DNA of 64,000 bases. Origin: Pararge aegeria. Lineage: Eukaryota > Arthropoda > Insecta > Lepidoptera > Nymphalidae. The translations under genes were made by a program, and so were the position numbers. This document shows positions 45,013 to 57,600 of this stretch, piece after piece (the stretch's first letter is position 1; each line of letters opens with the position of its first letter). The stretch spans positions 2,418,001 through 2,482,000 of the forward strand of contig NC_053200.1 in assembly GCF_905163445.1 (NCBI RefSeq), in the 5' to 3' direction. The notes under the pieces were generated by a model, which was given only the letters and a program-made list of their open reading frames with translations, ran no database searches and was not told where the DNA came from.

Positions 45013-45205
45013 CAGAGTGTGATGTTTTAATACTTTTACGGCGCCAATTTGCTCTTGTTTCTGAGTCTGACGAATTTAATGAAGTTGACGACACTGATAA
45101 ACTTCGGTTTCGCCTCCTCTTACTTGCCTCCACTGTTAATCTAGAGCTACAAACTCGACTCAATGATTTTTTCTCCGTAGGTAGCGTTCTAGTTGCGTCG
45201 TCCAT
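45013..45205 (-). CDS. First coding exon of an unidentified basic, Ser-rich protein
   Basis: Opens MDDATRTLPTEKKSLSRV, continues with KRRRNRSLSVSSTSLNSSDS and ends ETRANWRRKSIKTSHS at a CTCTG|GTACGT donor in phase 1 (64 codons plus one base). I could not find the next exon. The WRR-[KA]-S-[IM]-K string resembles the basic Aurora-B-type segment of the kinetochore protein DSN1 (in human, SWRRASMK), so a DSN1 homologue is one possibility. This is a motif-level guess. RRNRSLS and RRKSI are basophilic kinase-type sites. Upstream sequence to 45.3 kb is AT-rich. Confidence 0.45.
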
Positions 45206-47207
45206 TTGTACTTATAGTTAATACTGATATTTAAAATCACTTATCAATTTTGTTCGCTGTAATCGCAAATTACAAAAAGACAAATAGGTCAAGTTTTATG
45301 GCAGTCGGACGGTTATTAAAAGTAGCGCGATTTTTAAATGAAAATCACCCGCCTTAAAAAGTATATTTTTATTTACATTCTTTTACTAAACATTTCGACA
45401 GTTATTCGATTTATTTTTATATTATTGCAGATGCGTGTCATCGATTCACGCGCCTTGACACTATAATCGGCCCGTTAGCCGCCATACCCCCTCTGATCCG
45501 CTGCATATTTACTTATTTGTTAATTATATTAGGTATTTTATAAAATTAACAAATAAGTAAATATAAAGAAAGAGTACTTTTAATAATAAGAATCTTTTAT
45601 GTCTTATTGTTAAGTACTCGATATTTCTTACATTCAAAATTTGAGGTTTCACATCTGCTGGGAATCCCATCATAGCAATATTTTTTTTGAGGGATTTATA
45701 TATCAGGGATTACTGATGTGTGAACTAAATAGGTCTAACAATTTTTAACTGCTTTGTGATGTATGTTTGCTAAAAGCAAAAGTACCTTCGATGATTGTAA
45801 AAAAAATGAACAAAAAACTGACGTCCTAAAACAACTAAAGAGTAAGATTTATATTTTCTGCATTTTTTAGTAGGTGCCAAGTAAAATGTAACTTCCAAAA
45901 TGGACTTAAGGGACTCAAAAAAAGACTGTTCTCTGTATGCGGTTCCCTGTTATATAATATAGTAGTATTATATATAGTAGCAAGGAAAGCATCTAGTAAA
46001 TTTCTACATATTACTTCTACGTTTGCTTTTGAGTTGATTTAAAAGGTCAGTTTTTTTGGCAAAACATTTTTTTTACGCTTTTTAACACGTTAGGTTTGCA
46101 ATTAGTAAATGTCAGTTTATAATAACAAAATGTCAACTAGTCATCAACTTGCACAAATTATTGGTTTTCACGAAGCCGGGGCGTTGTTGGTTGAGGAGGT
46201 CTCTCCTCTTCATCTTCTTTATTCTTCTTTGTTGTGAAGAGCATAAATTGCTTACATACGATATGCCATATAGGAAGCGCAACCCGTGTAATAGTTATTA
46301 TTGTATAGTTCCGGTGGTCATCAGTCGTCTTCATCATCAGTTTCAGTTGACCAAATGGTGCTTTTCGAAAGAAAATGCTTAAAAAATACTCAAATCGCTA
46401 TAAGTGTGCCTATAATACTTAAATAGTTCTCTCAATTTTTTTAAAATCCTTCTGAAAGATGTTCACTAAATTATAATGACCATCTCTGATGTAGGTATGT
46501 CATCATGAATGAATATATCAAAATCGGTTCCTAATTATAATTAGCGGAGTAATAGCGTAACAAATATACAAAATAAAATCGAATTTAGAACCTCAGATGC
46601 TCATATTGGACTTGTTTTCAACCGACTTGAACAATGCGTCGGTTGAAATAAAATCCAATACGGCATAAAGGCAAACATTTACAATAAGTTATTTCTTTAT
46701 TGATTTAGATGGGCTGCCAATCTTGTAGTCCAATCTGTAATTGCAACATGGCAAGTACAAGTATCGTAAGGGTCACACCTATAATAATTAATAATACTGA
46801 TACAAATTTAATTTCTTTTATATTTTCAGAAAATTAAATAGTTACCACTGGCAACTTTTTACTGGATATGAAACAATGTCATGCACTTTTTAACCAAGAA
46901 GACAGAAACTTATATGTACATAAGAATTAAAATAGTAAAGAACACAGTTTAAGGAATATGTAGTATATTCGTATTGTACTTTATAATAGCTTTTTTGGTA
47001 AAGTGAATCATGATCAATATGATTATGAAAATAAATACATCGCCATCTTCTGAGCGGTGATTAACTAAATTTTTCACTTGTTTGACTCACATAAAGAAGG
47101 CTAGTGGCCACAAAACAATCCACAAACATACCACGTATTACCAAAGAGGGTACACACTACTTTACCCAACTTTTCCAACAGTTGCTAAGCAGTTTGTTAA
47201 ATACCCA
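45206..47207. other. AT-rich intergenic stretch
   Basis: Besides the hairpin at 45505-45564 nothing is recognised. A short ORF at 46149-46382 has no homology that I can name. Confidence 0.4.
45505..45564. repeat. Perfect 21-bp hairpin
   Basis: ATATTTACTTATTTGTTAATT and its exact complement, separated by 18 bases. AT-rich, no ORF. Confidence 0.85.
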
Positions 47208-47219
47208 TACAAACTATGT

Positions 47220-49999
47220 CATCACATCAACCGATAGACGTCCACTGCTGGACATAGGTCTTTTGTAGGGAGTTCCAAGTTCCACGATTCTGAGCCGCTT
47301 GGATCCAACGGCTACCTGCGACGCGCTTAATGTCGTCTGTCCACCTCGTTGGGGGTCGACCAACGCTGCGCTTACCAGTACGGGGCTGCCATTCCAGCAC
47401 CTTGGGACCCCAACGTCCATCCTTTCTCCGAACTATGTGCCCGGCCCATTGCCACTTAAGCTTCGCGACTCGTTGAGCTATGTCGGTAACTTTGGTTCTT
47501 CTACGAATCTCCACATTTCTGATTCGATCGCGTAGAGATACTCCGAGCATAGCTCTCTCCATCGCCCGCTGAGTGACTCTAAGCCTTCTTATGAGGCCCA
47601 TAGTTAACGACCATGTTTCAGAGCCATAGGTCATCACTGGCAACACGCACTGTTCGAAGACTTTCGTCTTCAGGCACTGAGGGATTTCTGACGAAAAGAT
47701 GGCACGGAGTTTCCCGAACGCTGCCCATCCGAGTTGGATTCGGCGGTTCACCTCCTTCTCGAAATTGGACCTACCTAACTGGATCGTGTGTCCTAGGTAT
47801 ACGTATTCGTCAACAATTTCGAGTGCAGTGTTCTCAACGATTACTGGTTGAAGCGGAACATGAGCATTAGACATAATCTTCGTCTTGCTCATGTTCATTC
47901 GTAGGCCAACCTGTTGAGAAGCTCTGCTGAGGCCATCGAGCATCGTATTTAGGTCTCCCAGAGTCTCTGCCATTATGACTACATCGTCGGCAAACCGAAG
48001 TTGAGTGATGTACTCGCCGTTAATGTTGATGCCAAGTCCGTTCCATTCCAGAAGCTTAAAGACGTCCTCCAACGCAGCGGTAAATAGTTTCGGGGAGATA
48101 ACATCTCCCTGTCGCACGCCTCGCTGCAATTGGATTGGTCTCGTAGTCTGATCCTGTATACGAACTGACATAGTGGCGTTTTTGTACAAACACTGCAACA
48201 CTTGGATATACCGGTAGTCAATTCGGCATCTCTGCAGTGACCTAAACACAGCCCAAGTTTCCACCGAATCAAAGGCTTTTTCATAGTCCACAAACGCTAA
48301 GCAAAGTGGCCGGTTATACTCTTCAGTCTTCTGTATAACCTGCCGCAGCGTATGAATGTGGTCTATGGTACTAAAGCCCTTACGGAAACCGGCTTGTTCG
48401 GGAGGCTGGAAGTCATCAAACCTACGAGCGAGACGATTCGTAATGACTCTCGAAAACAGCTTGTAGATATGACTCAACAGCGAGATGGGTCTGTAATTCT
48501 TCAACAAGGTATTATCACCTTTTTTGAAGAACAGAACCACCACACTCCTGTGCCATGCCTCTGGCGTTGTGCCTTGGTGAATAACGGAATCAAACAATCG
48601 CTGAAGGACTTTCAGTATCGGTTTTCCACCTGCCTTCAGGAGTTCTGCCGTTATTCCGTCATCACCCGGCGCCTTGCCATTTTTAAGCTGCTTGAGAGCC
48701 ACACTAATCTCGTATAGGCTGACGTCTGGGATATCTTCGGTATAGTGTCGAGTTAATTTGGCTCTAGGATCCTTAGCCAAATCTTCAACAGGCGTCTGTA
48801 CTGTGGTGTACAACTGTCCATAAAAGTTCTCAACCTCACCCAAGATCTCAGGTTTGGAAGAGACAAGACTACCATTATTGGTCTTCAGTCGCATCAACTG
48901 GCTCTGACCGATAGACAGATCTCTAGCGAACACTTTAGAGCCTCTGTTTTGCTCGATGGCATTTTTAATACGCTCTGTATTGAAGTGCCGCATATCACGA
49001 GTCTGTGATTTAGAGATCTGCCTATTAATCCGCCGGTAAGCGGACGCGTCTGCTATAGACTGTAGTCTCATCTCTTGCCTCTCCGTCATAAGCTTGAGTG
49101 TATTGGTTGAGAACCTATTGGCCTTGTTTCTACGGTGGGCCTTGTAGAATTTGGACCCGACTGTTTGGACAGTTTCCACCAGCCTGTTGTTCAAATCGTC
49201 CACAGTGTCGCAATCTGCTAGGCAACCGAACCGGTTCTGTAGTTCTAGTTGAAAGCTCTCGGGGTTTTGAATATGGGCACGAGTAGGCCGGAGTGTAGAC
49301 TTCACCAGTCTGACTCTTTCAAGTTGAACGTTTATACTCAATGTGCCTCTTACCATACGGTGATCACTTCCGGTTTTAACCCTGTTGATCACAGAGACAT
49401 CATTGAATACATGCCGTTTGGTAGACATGATGAAGTCGATCTCGTTTCTCGTGGAACCATCGGGGCTTATCCAGGTCCATTTCCTGTGTGGCCGCTTCTT
49501 GAAGAAGGAGTTCATCATATAAAGGCCCTCCTTCTCCATGAAGTCAGCCAACATTTGACCCCTGTGGTTCCGTTGCCCATACCCAAATTGCCCCACCCTC
49601 AACTCTGAACCAGTTCGCTCGCCAAGCTTCGCGTTGAAATCCCCCATCACAATATTGTAGTAGGTGTTCGAGGCATGTATGGCTTTTGAAATGTCCTCAT
49701 ACAAAACCTCTACATCCTCGTCTGGGTGTGCCGAAGTCGGCGCGTATACCTGTATGACCTTCAACGAATACCGTTTGGTAATTCTGAGTATAAGGTATGC
49801 TACCCTGCTCGACACACTTTCGACTTTTACAACATTGTTGACGAGAGACTTGTGGACGATAAACCCGACACCACCCTGTGACTGTTGGTCACCCTCCCGG
49901 TAGTAAAACAAGTTGCCGGATTCCAAGATTATCGAGTCCTCCCCCTCTCGCCGGACTTCAGACAATCCTAACACATCCTAGTGACAGTTATCAACTCAT
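47220..49999 (-). mobile_element. 5'-truncated RTE-clade LINE with open 915-codon frame
   Basis: A minus frame (49976 to 47227) without stop: endonuclease from VLGLSEVRREG through VMGDFNAKLGERTG, NEIDFIMSTKR and TGSDHRMVRG; reverse transcriptase NYRPISLLSHIYKLFSRVI, FVDYEKAFDSVETW, RGVRQGDVISPKLFTAALED, LRFADDVVIMAE; then the RTE C-terminal WAGHIVRRKDGRW...GRPPTRWTDDI, ending QQWTSIG. The first 40-50 endonuclease residues are missing and no ATG starts the frame. A 12-bp direct repeat TACAAACTATGT flanks it (47208-47219 and 50000-50011). The intact frame suggests a recent insertion. Confidence 0.9.
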
Positions 50000-50033
50000 T
50001 ACAAACTATGTAATGAGTTGATAACTGTCACTA
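49979..50033. repeat. 23-bp perfect inverted repeat at the RTE 5' junction
   Basis: 49979-50001 is the exact reverse complement of 50011-50033, with nine loop bases made of target duplication. The left arm lies inside the insertion; the right arm is flanking DNA (see findings). Confidence 0.85.
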
Positions 50034-50513
50034 TCAAATTATGCGATTTGTATTATGACGAGTCGGAGGCTTGTTGGAAAAGTTAGTGAATTGGGCTGGT
50101 GGTGTTTCTTGTTTTTTTGCTTATGGCTTTTAGGATATGTGCGAAATCTGTGTGTGAAAACCAATTTTGCTAATGTCACGTGTATAGAATAGATACACAA
50201 AGGGGATTTAAAACATATACAACGAAAGGGAAGGGAGGAAAGGGTAGGGAGTATTCAAAAGTATCGATTTAATTTATCTATATCAATAGTTAAAACTAAT
50301 ATTGATATATTAGTAAGCAAATTCATTACTATGAATAACTATGGCACTCTGGTTAGCGCACAAGTTTACAAGGTGAGGTTCCAGGTTCAATCGATATATT
50401 TTCTACAAGCGTACCACCACAGGGTTCTGACAACAGATATAATGTTTGTTGGTATCCTCATTGATCATTTATTAGCATTCACACTTGGGCCTTAGCAAAC
50501 AAGTACCTAGCAC

Positions 50514-51456
50514 TAGGGATGGCGATTCTTTACGAAAAAGATCGATTTTTAAATCGATTCGAATCGTAGTCTAATGAATCGATTCACGAAAAAATCGAGG
50601 CCTACAAAATCGATTCTTAAAAAATCGATCTTTTTTTCAAGTTTGCGTTTACAATGTAAATTTGTATCAATTTTACTAAAAACAAGATTAATATTGCAAT
50701 TAACAATATCTTATCAATAAAATCAGGGAATTCAAAAATAACAATTATTTTTATTACCGTATCAAACTATAAGATCAATTAAAAAAAAAAAAATAAGTAT
50801 TTATATACTGAATGTTTTTATTGATTGCAAAAAAGTAAAAAATAAGGTAAGAGTTAAAAGTTTAAATATTAAGCATTGGGTATTATAACTGGGAACTATA
50901 GTTCCCAATGCTCAATATCTAAACTTTTTAAAAACAACAGTCTGTCAAGCCTTTTGGGATCCAAGCGGTTTACTTATTTACTTACCTACTCTCAATTAGT
51001 TATTATTTCGCAACAAACACTACATGAAAATCTGATGAAAATCAATCATGAAAATACTTGTATTACGCTAATAACAGTATTCATTAAACGACAACAACAA
51101 ATGAATAATGCAATATCAATCGTCACAGATTATAGATACATAAAGTCAAAGACTACAAACGTAACTTTTTTATTAAAGAGAGGCGATTAAAGGATACTAA
51201 ACATACAGCCATCTCGCGAGTTTATGAGTAGTTAACTCTTTAACCGGCAGCACTCTTATAATTCAGGCACATTCAACTAAATGCAAATAATTGTATGGTA
51301 TTGGTACCAAAACAGAAAAAATCGAATGTCGATTTTCAAGGGTGATATATCGATTCAGTGAATCGACACAGTACTTCATATCGATTTAAAAAAAATCGAT
51401 ATTTTCTGCATGAAAAATCGATTCTTCGATTAATCGATCTCAGATCGCCATCCCTA
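50514..51456. mobile_element. 943-bp hAT-type MITE upstream of PPWD1
   Basis: Ends TAGGGATGGCGAT / ATCGCCATCCCTA (13-bp perfect inverted repeat), flanked by a perfect 8-bp direct repeat CCTAGCAC (50506-50513 and 51457-51464), which is the hAT signature. The subterminal zones are packed with ATCGAT and AATCGATT motifs on both sides. There is no transposase ORF. Its right end lies 194 bp upstream of the PPWD1 start codon. Confidence 0.85.
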
Positions 51457-51650
51457 CCTAGCACTTGGCATTTGACAGGTGCTTGGCAGCGAAATGCTCG
51501 TGAAATCAAAAAGTAAATACAAATAAAACTTATACAATTATTGTGTACAAGGTGTAAGATAACTCAATCGTAATTCACAAAGCAGATTATAAGTGAATTT
51601 AAATTTCATGTCGAACAACAGTGTGTTTTAGATAAATTTGCTGAGCTAAA

Positions 51651-54600
51651 ATGTCAGGGGAAAAAAGGCCTACTAGTCCAGAGAATCCTGAAGAAGCAGA
51701 GGATGGAGAGGGCTGGATTGGGCCCTTGCCATCGGAGGCATCAACAACGGCAACGAAACCTAAAAAACGCAAAGGTAGCATCACATATTTCAAATTGTTT
51801 TCAGTGTTAATATCTTTCATGTTGATGTTTCCTTTTTAACAGATTTTGATAAAAGAGGAGGTTGTTTGCTTATCTGTGTGCGGGGACATTTAGTATTAAC
51901 GACTATATTTTTTATCTATACTTAAATATTGCAATAAGCCACACAACAATTATTTCTCTCAATTTTCTCTAGATACAATAAGAACACTAATGAGTTAGTG
52001 TGGAGTAGTGTTAATATTTTATAGGGTTTATTCTATAAATAAATCAAAACTGGCTCCAAGGCTACTTCATAGAATATTAATTTTATAAATGTTTTATAAT
52101 TAAATTGTGTAAAGAATAGTAACATCATAGACAGGAAAGTGCTAACTTGTAGTTGAATAAAAAAAACAATTATAATTTTTCAATTTCAGTGTTGGAGTTT
52201 GAATCTCTATATCTAGAAAACTTGCCACTATCTGAAACATATGAGAGAAGCTACATGCACCGAGATGTTGTGACACATGTTGTAGTTACAAAGACAGACT
52301 TTGTTATAACTGCCAGCCAGGATGGACACTTGAAATTTTGGAAAAAGCAGGTTATCTAATTTTCCATATTATTTATAAATGTGTACTTAATAACAAACTA
52401 TAGTTCAGAAACTATGAAAAAAATATATTCTTGTATTTTAAAACACAATTTGATTGCATTAAAAAAAAAGAAATACACACGTTTTGCAACAATAGCACAG
52501 TAAGCATAAGCAGTACAAGCAGTAACAAAAAATATATCCACTGAGAGTTAAAATTTTCTTTGCCCACATGCCAAAGCATTGCAACAGGGGGGAAAAAATA
52601 TAACAATTATTATTTGTATATTATTCACACCTGTGTGCCTATGCTTGGAGAGTAGATAAATTTGTGGGAGAAGACACACACTTTGTCTTTTCCCCCCTGG
52701 AGGAAATGTCTCCTGGCCATGTTGAAATGAAATGAAAGGAAATTTATTCGCTGAATATGAGCTTACATAGGGTCTTATTATAATATAACATTCCTCCATA
52801 TTCTACTATTAAGCATGCGAAATGTAAAATGCACAACAAGAACAATCATTACACATGTCTGCATAATCTTGTTGAGCAAGCATTGAAAAGTTATTTATTA
52901 AATTATACAGGTAATATTAATGTTATCATAATAATGTCAAAATAATATCATTTTTAATTCAGATACTCGGATATTGCATAGAAACATTTTGTACACAGCC
53001 AATGCGCCAGATTTTTCTTAAAAAAACGCGTAGGTTGATTTTTTAGACCTGCATCTAATTTATTGTATATTTTAACGCACATTGCAAAGGGGGATTTTGC
53101 GGTTTGTTTTAATTTATATTTATTGTTGCACAGCCGAATTTTATTTCTCCTTTTAAAATGGCTTACGTTCGAGAAAGTTTTAAAATACTCCAGGTGGCGA
53201 TGAACGAAGACTGATATTTCGTAGATATAAAGACACGGCAGAGTAAGGAGATTGTGTTTTTGAAATATTGGTCTACAGGAATCCGTTGGGTCTATAAGAA
53301 ATATGCTTCTTATACACTTTTTTTTGTGCCATAAACAATTTGTTTATATGCACTGAGTTCCCCCATATAACAATACCATAGCGCAAAACAGACATGACAT
53401 AACCGTGATAAGCCACTAGTGCTGCATCAAGCGATACTGTACGCCTAAGACGACGCAAGGGATATACAAATTTATTAACTTTAGTACAAATGTCCTCGAT
53501 TTGGTTTTTCCAATCACAATGTTCGTCAAATTGGATACCTAAAAATTTTGTACTATTTACGATGTCAATTTGTTCGTTATTATAGATGATATTTAATTTT
53601 GTACTATGTCCTCTTTTAGTTTTAAATTGCATACACGTTGTTTTTTTTATATTTACACTTAAATTATTGCTTTCTAACCAATAAATAGTTTCAGTTAATG
53701 ATTTGTTTACTTCCGATTCATGTGTCTGCTTGTCATCACATGGAATAATTATAGTGGTATCGTCAGCGAAAAGTATTGATGGGTGCGATAAGTTTACTGG
53801 GAGATCGTTTATATATAACAGAAATAATAGTGGGCCCAAAATGCTGCCCTGGGGAACGCCATACCTATTATTTTCATAATCAGACTCATACAGATTAATG
53901 TTTTCACCAATTTGCTTTTGAATTATTGTTTTTTGCATTCTATTGTCTAAATAAGATTTAAGCCATTGATGCAGCTGTCCGCGTATTCCGTAATGCTCTA
54001 ATTTATTTAATAATTTTTCATGATTGACTAAATCAAACGCTTTGGACATGTCAAGAAAGAGAATTGTTACAGATTTTAACTAGCTCAAACATCGCAGTTG
54101 TGGTAGATTTATTTTTTCTAAATCCGTGCTGAGCGTTATTGATGATATTAAAACGTTCAACAAAATTATTAATTCTATTACAAATAACTTTTTCATAAAT
54201 TTTCGATAGAACGGAAATTAAAGCAATTGGTCTATAGTTGTTGGCTTCCTCTTTTTTCCCTTTTTTATATAGCGGCTTTATAATTGACAGCTTCAGTCTG
54301 TCGGGAAAGATACCTTGTTCTATTGATAAATTGATAACATGAGTCAATGGGTTAGACAAGAATATAGACGAACATTTTAGTAAATGCGTGTTTAATTCGT
54401 CATATCCAGTTGAGTTGGTATTTTTTAAATTCATAATTATTTTCCTTACTTCGAAGCAATCAGTAGGGCTGCAATAAATATTATTTGAGTTATTGTTCGT
54501 AATTTTTGTTGTATTTTTAAAGTTTTTATTTAGTTTGTTGGATGTCATTATGTAATGTTTATTTAGTAAGTTACATATTTCTTTGGGATTAGTTATTTTT

Positions 54601-57600
54601 TTTCCATTGTCTGTTAAGTATTTCATAGTCTGTTGTTGATTGTTATGTCCTATTTTTTTTTAATGATATTCCAGGTTGCACTACATACATTTCTTGCTTT
54701 GTCTAAGTATTTTTTATTACACTCACGTTGTCGGTAATATACGCATCGACGCAGAACTACGGAATATTTTCTATAATTTTGCTTCTTATTATTGTTCTTA
54801 CAAGACTTAAAATACAACAAACGTTTGTTTTTAAAACTTACTTTAAGACCTCTGGTTATCCATTTTGTAACATTTATCTTTTTTTTAATTAATACTTTTA
54901 TGAGGGAGAAGCAAAGCCTGTGAAACAATACTAATATATCATGGAGCAGGTTAAATGCTTTATTTGCATCTTGTTCTACTAAAACATCTGCAAAAGACAG
55001 ATTTTTAATACAATTGACAAAGATATTGATGTTTTCCTTTGAGTAATCTCTTTTGTAAGTGTATGTTTTAAACTTGTTTGTTATTTTATTACTCTTATAA
55101 TTAAAATGCAATGATTGCGCAGTATTATGGTCAGATAAGCATAAGTTGTGTAATAGCCCTGTTGATTCATTAATATTAGTCAGAATATGATCTATACAAG
55201 ATTCGCTCCTTGATGTAGATCTAGTAGATTTACGAATTTTATTTACAATATTATAGTTAAACAATATGTCATTATAGGATTTTGAAACAGAATTATTGAT
55301 TAGAGTATTAATGTTCATGTCACCGCATATTACTAATTTGCATTCATTAAATTTATTTGTCAAATCATATAATATTAAATCAAGTTTATTTAGAAATATT
55401 TTTATACTAGATTGTGGTGTTCTATATAGACATATAATTATAAGGTTTAGTCGTTTAATAAATATACCACAGCATTCAAAATCTTTCTCTTGCGCGCCGC
55501 TGTGAAGACTTATTATTTCTTCCGATTCAATACCATTGCGAGTCAAAATACAAACTCCTCCTCGTTTAGTTTCTTTTCTGGAAAAAACTGATGCAACATT
55601 AAAATCCTCTATACAGAGATTGGTTTCATGTCCAGGTAGTAAAAATGTTTCTGACATGCAAATAATGTCAATATTAATCGATTGATCTTGGAGCTCAGAG
55701 AGACTAAAATTTATACTGTCTGTTTTATTTAATGCACCAGCTATGTTTTGGTGGAGGATTCCGAACTTTTTGGAAAATTCATTCTAGAGCCATTGTTACT
55801 TATTTTAGCTTTTTTATAATTGTCAGGCTTTCTGGAAAAGTAGTAAGGAATAGTTCCTTTGCGTAAATTTGTAGGTTTAACAGAACTACGTTTTATATTA
55901 TTTTTTGTATCTACTGGCAAGAAGTAAAAAGGTATGGTTCCTTTTCTGGGCTGTGTAGCAATATGATTTTTAGCATGGGAGTGTTTCGTTGCGTTAATGA
56001 TAGATTTTAGATACATTCGTTCATATTCCTTACAACTTACTTCATAATATATAGATTTACAAAATTTATGGCTAAAGTTGGCTGAATTGAGATTAATATA
56101 TTTTACATTTTTGAAGCTATTTACAATAGTTCTAAGTGAGTGATTTAGCTTATATTCGTTTAAGAAATTATTTTTAAACACATTCAGTAAGAACACATTA
56201 GTAGTATTTAAAATTCGAAGGGCAGAGTACACATTGTTAATAATAAAATTACAGTTGCTATCGTTTTGTCCAATCAATAAGATAACATAATCCTTTGCAG
56301 TCATCTCTGAATTCTCTGATATTCTCTGCGGATGCATTTTGCTTTGTAAAGCAAGTTATAGCAAAGTCAGTTCTACCTAGAGAATTAAAATAGAATGTCA
56401 TTTTTTCTCCTAAGCCGACGCTCATGTCAGTGTCACTTATTATAAAAAAATTATGTTATGTCTGTATAGAGTTGAAAAGTGTATGCAAAATAATACTTTT
56501 ATTTCACCAACACAATGAATACTAAGCTTAACTTGCTATACTCCGCCAAATGCAGGAGAATCTGTACACTGTAATTTATAATTTCTTCAATCTTTATTGC
56601 CGACCAAATGGATCTTTCCTAATGTACTCTCCCCACACGTTTTGCACCAAGAATGGAGCATACTCTGGAACTGTTTCCACACTTTACAGTGAATGATTAC
56701 CAATAAAATAATTATAAATGCTAGCACAGCTAGCCAAGTGCTTCAGGGAGTGATGCTGGGGAGGAAAAGTAACTTCTGAATATATCCAAAATTGTTGTAT
56801 ACCTTTTTTATAAATTTAAAATGCATATAAAACCGGAACCGAAAGGATTTATTTGAACCTGCGACTCTCGGGCAATCGCGGCCTGAGCGCTTTCACCAAT
56901 TAAGCTACGGCTTTCCTACTGTCGATGCCGAAATTAGTATATGCCTTTCACATCAGTCTTATAGCGACTGTAGCGTCATCTAGTAGGAAACGTTGCAGTT
57001 TCAATCTACTTTTTCAAAGGTCCATATTACAATGAGACACGTTTGAAACAAGAGATGACACATTGTTTTTTTTTTTTTATATCTTTTATAATTTTTTATA
57101 TCTTTTAAAATTTATAAAATTGATAATTCTTCCAAGTGTAAATAAAAACACTAATAAAAATTGTTGTATACCTGTTGTTAAAATGTTTGTTTTAAGAGAA
57201 TTTGTTGTTTTTTAACTTCTTTCTTTCCTTGTTCTAGGAAGAAGGGATAGAGTTTGTGAAGCATTTCCGCTGTCACCTGGCACCTATCAGCCATGTTGCT
57301 ACAAACAGCACCGGCACCCTGCTTTGCACAGCTTCCACTGAGAAAACTGTCAAAGTTTTCGATGTTGTTAATTTTGGTATTGACTTATTTAACTATTCAA
57401 AACCATTTGATCTCATTCTTCCTTCTTATATAAAATTTAGCAGTTATACCCTTCTGTATAATATAAGTCTTTGTCTTATTTTTCTGGGGAGCAGAGTTCA
57501 ATCTGCACACATCTCTAGCTTTTGAACATTTGAAACAATTAAATATTAATTATTTAACAGTATATTATGAAAATTAAGCTTATTTTGCTAAACTCCGCTA

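Noticed and set aside
48352..49903. Several plus-strand ORFs over 60 codons
   Set aside because: They are antisense to the RTE LINE frame and have no protein character of their own.
51651..51839. 62-codon ORF as a complete small protein
   Set aside because: It reads through the PPWD1 exon 1 donor at 51774/51775; the spliced frame continues into clear WD40 sequence.
56865..56940. Possible tRNA gene on the minus strand
   Set aside because: The A box is good but the B box is degraded and there is no acceptor-stem pairing. It fits a tRNA-derived SINE head.
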